The notes under the pieces: model-generated
What the model saw: only the letters and a program-made list of their open reading frames with translations
Told to the model about the DNA's origin: nothing
Database searches by the model: none
Part shown: in pieces, positions 28,071-38,210 of the stretch
Position numbering within the stretch: the first letter of the stretch is position 1
How the letters are laid out: each line of letters begins with the position of its first letter
Position numbers and translations under genes: made by a program
NCBI GenBank assembly: GCA_025210265.1
Contig: JAOASD010000031.1
Coordinates: 248,001-312,000, forward strand
From: Pelagimonas sp.
GTDB lineage: Bacteria; Pseudomonadota; Alphaproteobacteria; Rhodobacterales; Rhodobacteraceae
Length of the DNA: 64,000 nucleotides
Direction of reading: 5' to 3'

Positions 28071-29216
28071 ATGGCCGAGAAACGCAAGCTGTTCGAAGAG
28101 GTGTCTGCCGACGCCAAACCCGCTGCCAGCGCCCCCGCCGGGGGGATGATTGATGCGGGCAAATCGCGGGGTCGACGTGCCATCCGCGCCTGGCTGATGC
28201 TGCTATTTGCCATGGTTGCGGTGATGATCGTGGTGGGCGGTCTGACCCGGCTGACCGATAGCGGGCTGTCGATCACCGAATGGCGTCCTGTGACCGGTGC
28301 ACTGCCGCCCATGAGCGCCGAAGCCTGGGATAGCGAGTTTGCCAAATATCGCGAGATCCCGGAATATCAGTTGCAGAACAAGGGCATGACCCTGGATGAG
28401 TTCAAATTCATCTATTGGTGGGAATGGGGCCACCGCCAGCTGGGCCGCGTGATCGGTCTGGTCTGGGCCATTGGGTTCTTTGGCTTTTTGGCGGCCAAGC
28501 GCATTCCGACCGGCTGGACTGGGCGTCTGCTGGGGCTGGGCGCACTGGGGGGCTTGCAGGGGGCTGTGGGCTGGTGGATGGTCAGCTCGGGCCTGACGGG
28601 GACCATGCTGGATGTGGCGTCATACCGGTTGGCGACCCATCTGGGGCTGGCCTTTGTCATCCTTGGCTTCATCACCTGGTACATTCTGGCGCTGTCGCGG
28701 GAAGAGCGCGACCTGATGCAGGCCCGCCGTGATGCGGAGCCCAAGCTGTTTTCCATGTCCACGGGCCTGTTGCATTTCAGCTTTCTGCAGATCCTGCTGG
28801 GCGCGCTGGTGGCGGGGATCGACGCCGGGCGCAGTTTTAATGACTGGCCGTTGATGGGGGGGCAGCTGTTTCCACCCTATGCGTTCGACATTGACCCGAG
28901 CTGGCGGAATTTCTTTGAAAATCCCGGGCTTGTTCAGTTTATGCACCGGGTTGCCGGGTACGTGCTGTTGGTCTTTGGTATCGTGGTTTGGCTGCGGGCG
29001 CGCAAATCCCCCAACAGCGACAGCCGTTTCCGGTTTAATACTGTGATTGCCATGTTGCTCGTTCAAGTTGTGCTTGGTATCGTCGCGGTTGTCTACCTGG
29101 CGCCGCTTCACATTGCTTTGTTGCATCAAATCGGAGCGATCGTCCTGTGGACGCTCATTTTGCGGGCCCGTTTCGCGGCGCGCTACCCGATACGACAAAG
29201 CATAAGAGGCAATTGA
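28071..29216 (+). CDS. ctaA: Heme A synthase (COX15/CtaA)
   Basis: 381-aa integral membrane monooxygenase that oxidises heme O to heme A for aa3-type cytochrome oxidase. Eight transmembrane helices are predicted after a 40-residue cytosolic tail. Family motifs: GGLTRLTDSGLSITEWRPVTG near residues 57-77, WWEWGHRQLGR near 118-128 (heme-ligand His), ATHLGLAF near 188, LLGALVAGIDAGRSFNDWPLMGGQL near 243-267 and MHRVAGYVLL near 290. Histidines occur in the expected helices. Stop overlaps the carboxypeptidase start by ATGA-type coupling. Confidence 0.95.
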   Translation: MAEKRKLFEEVSADAKPAASAPAGGMIDAGKSRGRRAIRAWLMLLFAMVAVMIVVGGLTRLTDSGLSITEWRPVTGALPPMSAEAWDSEFAKYREIPEYQLQNKGMTLDEFKFIYWWEWGHRQLGRVIGLVWAIGFFGFLAAKRIPTGWTGRLLGLGALGGLQGAVGWWMVSSGLTGTMLDVASYRLATHLGLAFVILGFITWYILALSREERDLMQARRDAEPKLFSMSTGLLHFSFLQILLGALVAGIDAGRSFNDWPLMGGQLFPPYAFDIDPSWRNFFENPGLVQFMHRVAGYVLLVFGIVVWLRARKSPNSDSRFRFNTVIAMLLVQVVLGIVAVVYLAPLHIALLHQIGAIVLWTLILRARFAARYPIRQSIRGN

Positions 29217-30694
29217 TGGCAGGGGCATTTGACGCGTTGATGGCATTCCAGCGAGAGACAGAGGCGCTCTCGCAGGTGTCGATGCGATTGGCTTGGGATC
29301 AGGAAACCATGATGCCGCGCAATGCGGTGGACCAGCGCAGCGATGAAATCGCGGCCATGGAATCGGTGCTTCATGCGCGCCAGACCGATCCGCGCATTGG
29401 CGATTGGCTGGCGGCGGTGGACGCAGCTGCGCTGGACCCGGTGGGTCAGGCCAATCTGCGCCTGATCCGGCGCAATTTTGACCGCGCCACGCGGGTGCCC
29501 GCAAGCCTTGCGGCCGAGCGCGCGCGCATGGTGTCCAAATCCCATGTGATCTGGGCCGAGGCCCGCGCCGATGACAATTACGCCGCCTTCGCCCCGGTGC
29601 TGAAAGAGGTGATCGACCTGCGCCGCCAGGAAGGCGAGGCGCTGGCCGATGGCGGCGATGTCTATGACGCGCTGCTGGATGATTACGAACCCGGTGCCAA
29701 GGCCAGCGATCTGGAGGCCATGTTCGGCGCGCTGCGCCCGCGTCTGGTTGCCCTGCGCGAAGCGGTTCTGGCCAAGCCCGCCCCGGCGGATCTGACCGGC
29801 CCGTTTGACGAAAAGCTGCAGATGAAGCTGGCCCGCGTGCTGGCCCGCGCCTTTGGCTATGATTTCCAGAAAGGGCGGCTGGACAAGGCGGTGCACCCGT
29901 TCAGCTCGGGTTCGGGGGATGATGTGCGGATCACCACGCGCACCGCAGCACTGGATCCGTTCAACAGCATCTATTCCACGATCCATGAGGTCGGCCATGC
30001 CTGCTATGAGCAGAACATCGCGCCGAAGCATCGCCTGACCCCGGTGGGCAAGGGCGCCTCGATGGGGGTGCATGAAAGCCAGAGCCGGATTTATGAAAAC
30101 CAGCTGGGGCGCTCGCGCGCCTTTACCGGCTGGCTGTATGGCAAGATGCGTGACCTGTTCGGCGATCTGGGCATCGAGGGCGAAGAGGCGTTTTATCAGG
30201 CGGTCAACAAGGTGCGCAACGGCTATATCCGCACCGAGGCAGACGAGGTCCAGTACAACCTGCATGTGCTGCTGCGCTTTGATCTGGAACGCGCGCTGAT
30301 TGGTGGTGATCTGGGGGTCGATGATCTGGAGGCCGCGTGGAATGACCGGTTCAAGGCCGATTTCGGCTTTGCCGTGGACAAGCCCTCGGACGGGGTTTTG
30401 CAGGACGTGCATTGGTCCGCCGGGCTGTTTGGCTATTTCCCGACCTATTCGCTGGGCAATGTCTATGCGGGCTGCCTGCACGAGGCGCTGCGCGCCGATC
30501 TGCCGGATCTGGATGATCAGCTGGCGCAGGGCGATACCAGCAAAGCGACCGCCTGGCTGGGAGATCATCTGCAGCAATTTGGCGGATCGGCCGCGCCGCG
30601 CGACCTGATCGCCAATGCCTGCGGCAAAGCCCCCAGCGAAGAGCCGCTGCTGACCTATCTGGAGGCCAAGTTCGGCGATCTTTACAGCCTGTGA
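29216..30694 (+). CDS. Metallocarboxypeptidase Taq (M32 family)
   Basis: 492 aa. Zinc carboxypeptidase of family M32 that trims C-terminal residues from peptides in the cytosol. The zinc site HEVGH lies near residue 257 in STIHEVGHACYEQN; the conserved GVHESQSRIYENQLGRS segment near 282-298 supplies the third ligand; DDVRITTR near 237 and the IRTEADEVQYNLHVLLRFDLE block near 338-358 are also family-specific. The ATG at 29216 was chosen because it overlaps the ctaA stop and matches the length of homologues near 490 aa. Confidence 0.93.
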   Translation: MAGAFDALMAFQRETEALSQVSMRLAWDQETMMPRNAVDQRSDEIAAMESVLHARQTDPRIGDWLAAVDAAALDPVGQANLRLIRRNFDRATRVPASLAAERARMVSKSHVIWAEARADDNYAAFAPVLKEVIDLRRQEGEALADGGDVYDALLDDYEPGAKASDLEAMFGALRPRLVALREAVLAKPAPADLTGPFDEKLQMKLARVLARAFGYDFQKGRLDKAVHPFSSGSGDDVRITTRTAALDPFNSIYSTIHEVGHACYEQNIAPKHRLTPVGKGASMGVHESQSRIYENQLGRSRAFTGWLYGKMRDLFGDLGIEGEEAFYQAVNKVRNGYIRTEADEVQYNLHVLLRFDLERALIGGDLGVDDLEAAWNDRFKADFGFAVDKPSDGVLQDVHWSAGLFGYFPTYSLGNVYAGCLHEALRADLPDLDDQLAQGDTSKATAWLGDHLQQFGGSAAPRDLIANACGKAPSEEPLLTYLEAKFGDLYSL

Positions 30695-30866
30695 GCGGGC
30701 AGGGCGCGCGGGCCTGCATCTGTGCCTGGGCCTGCGCACCCATCCGCCGATCTGCGATCTTCTGCCGATCCCGTCGCTGTGAGGTGACAAGCCTCGCAGC
30801 CCTGCGTATAAAGGCCCCAACCGGCATCAAAAGCCGGAACAGAGGCACCTGGCAAGGAACGGATAG

Positions 30867-31421
30867 ATGAGCTTCTCTCGACGGAATGTGACGTTTGGCC
30901 TGGGCGCGACGGCGCTTGTGGCGGCCTGTGGGAATGGTGTTGGCGGACGTGGCCCCGCAACCATCGACGCGCGTGTGGATTCGACGCTGAACCAGCTGTA
31001 TGCGGAATATCCCGCGACCCGGAATCTGGCGTCGAAAGCGGCGGGTGTGCTGGTGATGCCGCTTGTGACCGAGGCGGGCTTTGGCCTGGGCGGTGCCTAT
31101 GGGCGCGGTGCGCTGCGCGTGGGCGGTGCCACGGTGGATTATTACTCGGTCGCCAAGGCGTCGGGTGGTTTGCAGATCGGCGCACAGCAATATGCCCATG
31201 TGTTGTTTTTTATGACCGAAGAGGCGATGACCACGTTCCGCCGCTCGCCCGGCTATGCGGCAGGCGCGAATATCGAATATGCCACCCCTGAGCAGGGCGA
31301 AACCATCGCCGCCGAAACCACGACCTCGCTGGCGCCGGTGATTGCGGTGATCTTTGGTCAGGCGGGTCTGCGTCTGGGCGCGACTTTGGAAGGGGTGAAA
31401 TACACCCGCATCATTCCCTGA
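30867..31421 (+). CDS. YSC84/SYLF-domain lipoprotein
   Basis: 184 aa. Begins SRRNVTFGLGATALVAAC, a twin-arginine-like leader with a lipobox (VAAC), so probably a lipid-anchored periplasmic protein. The remainder is the SYLF (Ysc84, formerly DUF500) lipid-binding domain: RNLASKAAGVLVMPLVTEAGFGLGGAYGRGAL near residues 51-82 and the VDYYSVAKASGGLQIGAQQY block near 91-110. In eukaryotes this domain binds phosphoinositides; bacterial function is undefined. It is a single-gene unit with its own downstream terminator. Confidence 0.85.
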   Translation: MSFSRRNVTFGLGATALVAACGNGVGGRGPATIDARVDSTLNQLYAEYPATRNLASKAAGVLVMPLVTEAGFGLGGAYGRGALRVGGATVDYYSVAKASGGLQIGAQQYAHVLFFMTEEAMTTFRRSPGYAAGANIEYATPEQGETIAAETTTSLAPVIAVIFGQAGLRLGATLEGVKYTRIIP

Positions 31422-31458
31422 TCTGGCCCTGATCTGCCTTTCAGGTTTTGAAATCAGA

Positions 31459-31486
31459 AACGCCGGCCCTTTGGGACCGGCGTTTT
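31459..31486 (+). terminator. Rho-independent terminator of the SYLF gene
   Basis: Stem CGCCGGCCC (31461-31469) pairing with GGG-A-CCGGCG (31473-31482, one bulged A), TTT loop, followed by TTTTCT; flanking AA/TT extends it. Confidence 0.75.
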
Positions 31487-31506
31487 CTATGTCTGTGGGT
31501 GACGGC

Positions 31507-31562
31507 GGTGGGTTACAAACCCACCCTACCCAATGGCCCGTAGGGTGGGTTTTCAACCCACC
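31507..31562. repeat. Palindromic REP-like element
   Basis: Two nested inverted units: GGTGGGTT-ACA-AACCCACC (31507-31525) and GGTGGGTT-TTC-AACCCACC (31544-31562), connected by CTACCCAATGGCCCGTAG, which also pairs around its centre. This 56-bp palindrome-of-palindromes looks like a mobile intergenic repeat. It lies between the convergent SYLF and hemB genes. Confidence 0.75.
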
Positions 31563-31576
31563 GCGCTGCGTCTGGT

Positions 31577-32665
<1,089 letters not shown>

Positions 32666-32701
32666 TCAGGCGCGCGGGCCGATAAAAAGAAAGAGCAGGC
32701 A

Positions 32702-33223
32702 GTGGACTGGTACAGCACGGTATTTGACGTCATCGACATGCGGTCCTTTTCGAACCTCTGGTTCTGGATCGTGCTGGCGGTGGTCTGGTCAACGGCAAGC
32801 CATTGGGTGATTGGCGTGCCTTTTGACATGGTGGCGCGGGCGCGGCGCAATGGCGGGCAGGCAGCAGAGGATCTGGAGGATCTGGTCCGCATCAATGTGA
32901 ACCGCATCCTGTTCATCACCCAAGAGGCAGGGCTGTGGCTGAGCGCGCTGGTGTCGGCGGTTCTGGTCGGGCTGGGGATGCTGGGATTCGTCTATGGGGT
33001 GGAAACGGCGCAGGCGGTGTTTTTCCTGGCCTTTCCCATGACGCTGGTTGGTCTGCTGAGCATCAGGTCCGCGCGCAAGATCCGCGAAGGTGACCAGAGC
33101 GGCGAGGCCCTGTGGCGGCGGCTGCGCATCCACCGCACGATCACGCAATTCATCGGCATGTTTTCGATTTTTGTGACTTCCCTGTGGGGTATGTTCCACA
33201 ACCTGTCGGGGCAGGGGTTTTAG
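32702..33223 (+). CDS. Four-helix membrane protein (SufBCD-component-like, Rhodobacteraceae)
   Basis: 173 aa from a GTG start at 32702. Opens WYSTVFDVIDMRSFSNLWFWI, then has hydrophobic helices near residues 20-38, 80-103, 107-124 and 147-166, with a charged loop of DMVARARRNGGQAAEDLEDL between the first two. Homologues in this family are, as I recall, labelled component of SufBCD complex, but no Suf genes are near and the name rests on old annotation. A TTG at 32651 is an alternative start. It ends at a strong 11-bp hairpin. Confidence 0.65.
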   Translation: MDWYSTVFDVIDMRSFSNLWFWIVLAVVWSTASHWVIGVPFDMVARARRNGGQAAEDLEDLVRINVNRILFITQEAGLWLSALVSAVLVGLGMLGFVYGVETAQAVFFLAFPMTLVGLLSIRSARKIREGDQSGEALWRRLRIHRTITQFIGMFSIFVTSLWGMFHNLSGQGF

Positions 33224-33250
33224 GCCTCGAAAGCCCCGTCTTTCGAGGCC
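33223..33250 (+). terminator. Hairpin at the end of the membrane protein gene
   Basis: Perfect 11-bp stem GGCCTCGAAAG (33223-33233) / CTTTCGAGGCC (33240-33250) with a 6-nt loop, touching the stop codon. No T tract follows immediately, so termination is likely but not certain. Confidence 0.55.
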
Positions 33251-33675
33251 GGTGGCAAAGGTGTCTTTTTGTGCAGAAAAAAGATCGCCAGCCACACTTA
33301 TCCACTCTGGATTCTAATCTATCAACTCGCCGAAATACGAGCCGATTGAATTACGCTGCCTCACTCCCCCAATTTTCGCACGGGCTGCGCCTGCACGACC
33401 CGCGCGCCTTCGGCGCGATGAGACTGGGAAAGTTTTTTCAGCTTCAGGGCTCACCAAAGCAAGTGCTCTGGTGCCTGTCCTCGCCTGATCTGTGCCCTGA
33501 CAGCCGTGCCGCCCCGCGCCAAGCGAAATAGCCGTCTCCCCGCCTTGCGGGGCCCCGCGGCGATTTCCCTTGGCCCGGCGCGTCCCGCCCGTCTTTTCGG
33601 TCACAGGCGAGGGGCGGCTCCAGAGCAAGATTTGGCGGCTTGACCTGCCTTGCCCGGTGGGCCATCTCACATGTC
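33251..33675. other. 425-bp non-coding stretch before mfd, several hairpins
   Basis: No credible gene. A minus-strand frame (33314-33670) is open but its product is an Arg/Gly/Ala-rich sequence unlike a folded protein. The stretch contains hairpins CGCGCC-TTC-GGCGCG (33403-33417) and CCCCGC-CTT-GCGGGG (33538-33552), and on the minus strand a run TTTTTT at about 33275-33270. It could carry a structured RNA on the minus strand or regulatory sequence for mfd; I could not match it to RNase P, tmRNA, SRP or 6S RNA. Confidence 0.35.
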
Positions 33676-36600
33676 ATGGAACAGGGCAGAGTGACAATCG
33701 GCGGCGCGCCCGAAGGGTTTGATGCGCGGCTGGTCTTGCAGGAAGTGGCACGTGCAAACGGGCCGGTTATTCACATCGCGCGCGATGACAAGCGGCTGGT
33801 CGCCATGCGCGCCGCGCTGGCGTTTTTTGCGCCGGACATGCCTGTGCTGGATTTCCCCGGCTGGGATTGTCTGCCCTATGACCGGGTGTCGCCCAATGCC
33901 GATATTTCGGCTGCGCGCATGGCGACGTTGGCCGGGCTGGTGCATGGCGGGCCGGGGCAGTTTGTGCTGCTGACCACGCTGTCGGCAGTGATGCAAAAGC
34001 TGCCGGCGCGTGGGGTTTTGCGCGATGCGGCCTTTGTGGCGCGGGTTGGTGACCGCGTGGACGAAGCAGGCCTGCGCGATTTCCTGGTGCGGATGGGTTT
34101 TTCCCAGGCGCCCACGGTGATGGAGCCGGGCGACTATGCCATTCGCGGCGGCATCGTGGATATTTTCCCGCCGGGCGAGGGCGGGCCTGTGCGGCTTGAT
34201 TTCTTTGGCGATACGCTGGACGGGGCGCGCCGGTTTGATCCGGCCTCGCAACGCACGACCGAAACACTTGAGATGGTCGAACTGGCCCCTGTGTCAGAGG
34301 TCATTCTGGACGAGGCCGGGATCCGCCGGTTCCGCCAGAATTATCGCATCGAATTTGGTGCGGCGGGCACCGATGATCCGCTGTATGAGGCGGTCAGCGC
34401 CGGGCGCAAACATCAGGGGATCGAACATTGGCTGCCCTTCTTCCATGAGCAGCTGGAAACCCTGTTTGATTACCTGCCGGATGCGCCGGTTCTTCTGGAT
34501 GATCAGCTGACGCCCGCGCGCCTGTCGCGGTGGGACAGTATCGAGGATCAGTACCAGACCCGCCATCTGGCGTTGGGGCAGAAAAAGACCCATGGCAGCA
34601 GCGTGTACAAACCGGTGCCGCCGGGCTTGCTGTACCTGGATGATGCGGGCTGGGAGGCGGCGATTGGGGCGCGGCGCGCGGTGCAGCTTCATCCGCTGGC
34701 GCAGGCCTCTGGCCCCGGTGTGGCGGATGGCGGCGGGCGCATCGGGCGGTCTTTTGCGCCTGAGCGTCAACTGGAAAATGTCAGCCTTTTCGGTGCCCTG
34801 GCCGATCATGTGAAGGCCCGCATGGCGTCGGGCCCTGTGGTCATTGCCTCTTATTCCGAGGGGGCGCGCGAGCGCCTTGCCGGTCTGATCGAAGACGAGG
34901 GCCTTGGCGAGGCGATCGAGATCAAGGATGCTACCCGCATCGGCAAGCGCGGGCTGTTCCTGGCGGTCTGGGCGTTGGAGGCGGGCTTTGTCGCGCCGTT
35001 CAATGATGGCGAAATCACCGTCATTTCCGAACAGGATGTGCTGGGCGATCGCCTGATCCGCGCCCCGCGCAAAAAGCGCCGCGCCGAGAATTTCCTGACC
35101 GAAACCCAAAGCCTGTCGCCCGGCGATCTGGTGGTGCATGTGGATCACGGGATTGGCCGCTATATGGGGCTTGAGGTGATCACCGCCGCAGGCAGCCCGC
35201 ATGAATGTATCAGCCTGGAATATGCCGAAAGCGCGCGGCTGTATCTGCCGGTCGAAAACATTGAACTGCTTAGTAAATATGGCCATGAGGCCGGTCTGCT
35301 GGACAAGCTGGGTGGCGGTGCCTGGCAGGCCAAAAAGGCCCGCCTGAAAGAGCGCATCCGCGAGATGGCCGACCGGCTGATCCGCATTGCCGCCGAACGT
35401 GCGCTACGCAAGGCGCCGGTGATGGATCCGCCTCCGGGTGCGTTTGAAAGTTTCTCGGCGCGCTTTCCCTATCAGGAAACCGATGACCAGCTGGGTGCCA
35501 TTGGCGATGTGGTCGATGACATGCATTCGGGTCAGCCGATGGACCGGCTGGTTTGCGGCGATGTGGGCTTTGGCAAGACCGAGGTCGCCATGCGTGCGGC
35601 CTTTATCGCGGCTATGTCCGGGGTGCAGGTCGCGGTGATCGCGCCGACAACCCTGCTGGCGCGCCAACATTACAAAAGTTTTGCCGAACGCTTCCGGGGT
35701 TTTCCGATTGAGGTCGCGCCGCTGTCGCGCTTTGTCGGGGCGAAAGAGGCCGCACAGACCCGCGATGGCATTGCGCGCGGCACGGTGGATATTGCCGTCG
35801 GCACCCATGCGCTGCTGGCCAAGGGGATGCGGTTCAACAATCTGGGTCTGCTGATCATCGACGAGGAACAGCATTTCGGCGTCCAGCACAAGGAACGCCT
35901 GAAACAGCTGCGCAGCGACATCCATGTGCTGACCCTGACCGCGACTCCGATCCCGCGCACGCTGCAACTGTCGCTGACCGGGGTGCGTGATCTGTCGATC
36001 ATTGGCACGCCTCCGGTGGACCGTCTGGCGATCCGCACCTATGTCAGCGAATTCGACGCCGTGACCATCCGCGAAGCCCTGCTGCGCGAACATTATCGCG
36101 GCGGGCAAAGTTTCTACGTCGTGCCCCGCATCAGCGATCTGCCCGAGATCGAGGAATTCCTCAAAGAACAGATGCCCGAGCTGACCTATGTGGTCGCCCA
36201 TGGCCAGATGGCAGCGGGTGAGCTGGACGAGCGCATGAACGCGTTTTACGACGGCAAATATGACGTGCTGCTGGCCACGACCATCGTGGAAAGCGGGCTG
36301 GACATTCCCACGGCCAACACGATGGTGGTGCATCGCGCCGATATGTTCGGCCTCAGCCAGCTGTATCAGATCCGGGGCCGCGTCGGGCGCTCCAAAACCC
36401 GCGCCTATGCTTATCTGACCACCAAACCCCGCGCCAAGCTGACCCCGCAGGCCGAAAAGCGCCTGCGCGTGCTAGGCTCGCTGGACACATTGGGCGCGGG
36501 CTTTAACCTGGCCAGTCAGGATCTGGACATTCGCGGGGCAGGGAACCTCTTGGGCGAAGAACAATCCGGCCAGATGCGTGATGTGGGCTATGAGCTGTAT

Positions 36601-37134
36601 CAATCCATGCTGGAGGAGGCCATTGCCAAGATCCGCTCCGGCCAGATGGAGCGGCTGTCAGACAGCGATGACCAATGGGCGCCGCAGATCAATCTGGGCG
36701 TGCCCGTGCTGATCCCAGAGGATTACGTGCCCGATCTGGATGTGCGTCTGGGGCTGTATCGCCGCCTGTCCTCGCTGAGCACCAAGGTCGAGCTGGAGGG
36801 CTTTGCCGCCGAGCTGATCGACCGCTTTGGCAAGCTGCCGCGCGAAGTGAACACGCTGCTTCTGGTTGTGCGTATCAAGGCCATGTGCAAACGTGCGGGC
36901 ATTGCTAAGCTGGATGGTGGGCCAAAAGGCGCGACGATCCAGTTCCACAACGACAAATTCGCCAAACCCGAAGGTCTGGTGAGCTTTGTCAAAGATCAGA
37001 ACGGGCTGGCCAAGATCAAGGACAACAAGATCGTGGTGCGGCGGGACTGGGCGAAGGATGTCGACAAGATCAAAGGCGCCTTTGCCATCGCCCGCGATCT
37101 GGCCGTGGCTGCAGGGACCGTGCGGCGCAAATGA
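33676..37134 (+). CDS. mfd: Transcription-repair coupling factor Mfd
   Basis: 1152 aa. Removes RNA polymerase stalled at DNA lesions and recruits UvrA for nucleotide excision repair. Domain order: UvrB-like N-terminal module (about 1-350, with FPGWDCLPYDRVSPNADISA near residue 62), RNA polymerase-interacting CarD-like domain near 480-545 (GDLVVHVDHGIGRYMGLE), RecG-like helicase with Walker A GDVGFGKTEVA near 627 and DEEQHFG near 728, helicase C-terminal domain (TTIVESGLDIPTANTMV near 870) and the TRCF C-terminal domain after 1000. Apparently intact; the island begins soon after its stop. Confidence 0.97.
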   Translation: MEQGRVTIGGAPEGFDARLVLQEVARANGPVIHIARDDKRLVAMRAALAFFAPDMPVLDFPGWDCLPYDRVSPNADISAARMATLAGLVHGGPGQFVLLTTLSAVMQKLPARGVLRDAAFVARVGDRVDEAGLRDFLVRMGFSQAPTVMEPGDYAIRGGIVDIFPPGEGGPVRLDFFGDTLDGARRFDPASQRTTETLEMVELAPVSEVILDEAGIRRFRQNYRIEFGAAGTDDPLYEAVSAGRKHQGIEHWLPFFHEQLETLFDYLPDAPVLLDDQLTPARLSRWDSIEDQYQTRHLALGQKKTHGSSVYKPVPPGLLYLDDAGWEAAIGARRAVQLHPLAQASGPGVADGGGRIGRSFAPERQLENVSLFGALADHVKARMASGPVVIASYSEGARERLAGLIEDEGLGEAIEIKDATRIGKRGLFLAVWALEAGFVAPFNDGEITVISEQDVLGDRLIRAPRKKRRAENFLTETQSLSPGDLVVHVDHGIGRYMGLEVITAAGSPHECISLEYAESARLYLPVENIELLSKYGHEAGLLDKLGGGAWQAKKARLKERIREMADRLIRIAAERALRKAPVMDPPPGAFESFSARFPYQETDDQLGAIGDVVDDMHSGQPMDRLVCGDVGFGKTEVAMRAAFIAAMSGVQVAVIAPTTLLARQHYKSFAERFRGFPIEVAPLSRFVGAKEAAQTRDGIARGTVDIAVGTHALLAKGMRFNNLGLLIIDEEQHFGVQHKERLKQLRSDIHVLTLTATPIPRTLQLSLTGVRDLSIIGTPPVDRLAIRTYVSEFDAVTIREALLREHYRGGQSFYVVPRISDLPEIEEFLKEQMPELTYVVAHGQMAAGELDERMNAFYDGKYDVLLATTIVESGLDIPTANTMVVHRADMFGLSQLYQIRGRVGRSKTRAYAYLTTKPRAKLTPQAEKRLRVLGSLDTLGAGFNLASQDLDIRGAGNLLGEEQSGQMRDVGYELYQSMLEEAIAKIRSGQMERLSDSDDQWAPQINLGVPVLIPEDYVPDLDVRLGLYRRLSSLSTKVELEGFAAELIDRFGKLPREVNTLLLVVRIKAMCKRAGIAKLDGGPKGATIQFHNDKFAKPEGLVSFVKDQNGLAKIKDNKIVVRRDWAKDVDKIKGAFAIARDLAVAAGTVRRK

Positions 37135-37383
37135 ACAGGTAGACAGTCACGAAAATCAGTTTGGGTGAAACTCTTTTTGCCGCTGGTGGCGCGCCGCTGA
37201 TACTGCTGGCGAACAGGGCCTAATCGAATTTCTCGGGCGCTGATACCACCGTCAATGACCATCGGCATAATGGCTCGATACGGTGCCCAATGTGGAGCTC
37301 GCAGGACCAGTTCCACCGGTCGACGATCTGTGGCACCACTGCTCAAAGCCCAATCCACGCCTTCGCCTGTTTCATAAGCGTAA
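37135..37383. other. Junction region between mfd and the phage-like island
   Basis: About 250 bp with no identified gene. The minus strand is open in one frame through this stretch (to about 37000) and reads as a plausible protein fragment, but I cannot assign it; it may be the remnant of a transposase or of another element, or spurious. No copy of the tRNA-Asn 3' end is seen here, so no left attachment site is visible. Confidence 0.35.
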
Positions 37384-37617
37384 TGGCGCAGAGGGGCGCG
37401 TGACGGCACCGATAAAGGGGCGTCCAGCGTCTACTTTGGGGCCGGGGCGAATAACGCATTCGTGCCCACGTGGGGAAGCCCGGAATTGCTGGTGGACCCC
37501 TACAGCGAAAGCAAGACGGGCAAGGTGGCGCTGACCATGTTCGCTTTCGTTGATGTGCTGATCCAGCGCACCGCCACCCACTATTTCAAGCTGACGGGGG
37601 TGCAGGACCGCGCATGA
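37384..37617 (+). pseudogene. HK97-type major capsid protein, C-terminal fragment
   Basis: An open frame from 37384 (after a TAA at 37381) to the TGA at 37615-37617. From about 37402 it encodes GAGANNAFVPTWG followed by LLVDPYSESKTGKVALTMF and FVDVLIQRTATHYFKLTG, which matches the end of HK97-fold capsids (W-G...VDPYS...G.V...VDV). Only about 70 residues remain of a roughly 300-400-aa protein and there is no start codon with a ribosome site, so it is truncated at its 5' end. The stop overlaps the protease start (ATGA), showing original operon coupling. Confidence 0.72.
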
Positions 37618-38210
37618 GTATTCCCCGCATGATCTGGGAAGCTGACAGCCTTGAGGTGCGTCAGCTTGATAAACGCCCCGTGATTGCGGGGAAATTCCCT
37701 TACAACTCGCTGGCCGTCCTCTCTGATCGGGGGGCGGTCCGCAAAGAAACTATCATGCCGGGGGCATTCAGCTTCACCCTTGGCGACCCTAGCCGAGAGG
37801 TGAACTTGCTTTTCGGCCATTCGTTTGACCGTCCGCTGGCCTCACGATCCTCTGGCACCCTTGAGCTAAAGGATACTGAGCGTTTCCTTGAGTTTGTGGC
37901 CACAATCCCCGAGGGGGCAGACCGCGCAAGCCATGTGGTGGACGCCCTGGCATTGATCGGTTCAGGGCTTGCCCGAGGTATCAGCCCCGGTTTCCGGGTG
38001 CCGCCGTCCGATGTGGTGCCGGGGGCGGAAAAGCTGGTGCCCGAGCCGGGCAATCCCGGTGTCAAAATTCGGCAACTCTGGGCGCTCTTGCTCTTTGAAC
38101 TCTCGATTGTGACGCGGCCCGCCTATCAGGACAGTGAGGCCGAACTCAGGGCCTTGTCCAAGGATGCCCTGAGCCACGTCTCCCGCCACGACAGGGTGAT
38201 TTTGCCATGA
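37614..38210 (+). CDS. HK97 family phage prohead protease
   Basis: 198 aa. Processes the capsid delta-domain/scaffold during head assembly. The family fold (herpesvirus-protease-like) shows a catalytic histidine in LLFGHSFDRPLASR near residues 62-75 and a serine in LFELSIVTRPAYQDSEAEL near 158-176, plus GGIVDI-like GSGLARGISPGFRV near 117-130. Intact with normal length. It overlaps the capsid fragment and the connector gene by 4 bp each. It follows rather than precedes the capsid gene, which is opposite to HK97 and RcGTA order. Confidence 0.87.
   Translation: MSIPRMIWEADSLEVRQLDKRPVIAGKFPYNSLAVLSDRGAVRKETIMPGAFSFTLGDPSREVNLLFGHSFDRPLASRSSGTLELKDTERFLEFVATIPEGADRASHVVDALALIGSGLARGISPGFRVPPSDVVPGAEKLVPEPGNPGVKIRQLWALLLFELSIVTRPAYQDSEAELRALSKDALSHVSRHDRVILP

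Noticed and set aside
33314..33670. 118-codon minus-strand open frame upstream of mfd
   Set aside because: Arg/Gly/Ala-rich composition, no start context, no domain; treated as non-coding.
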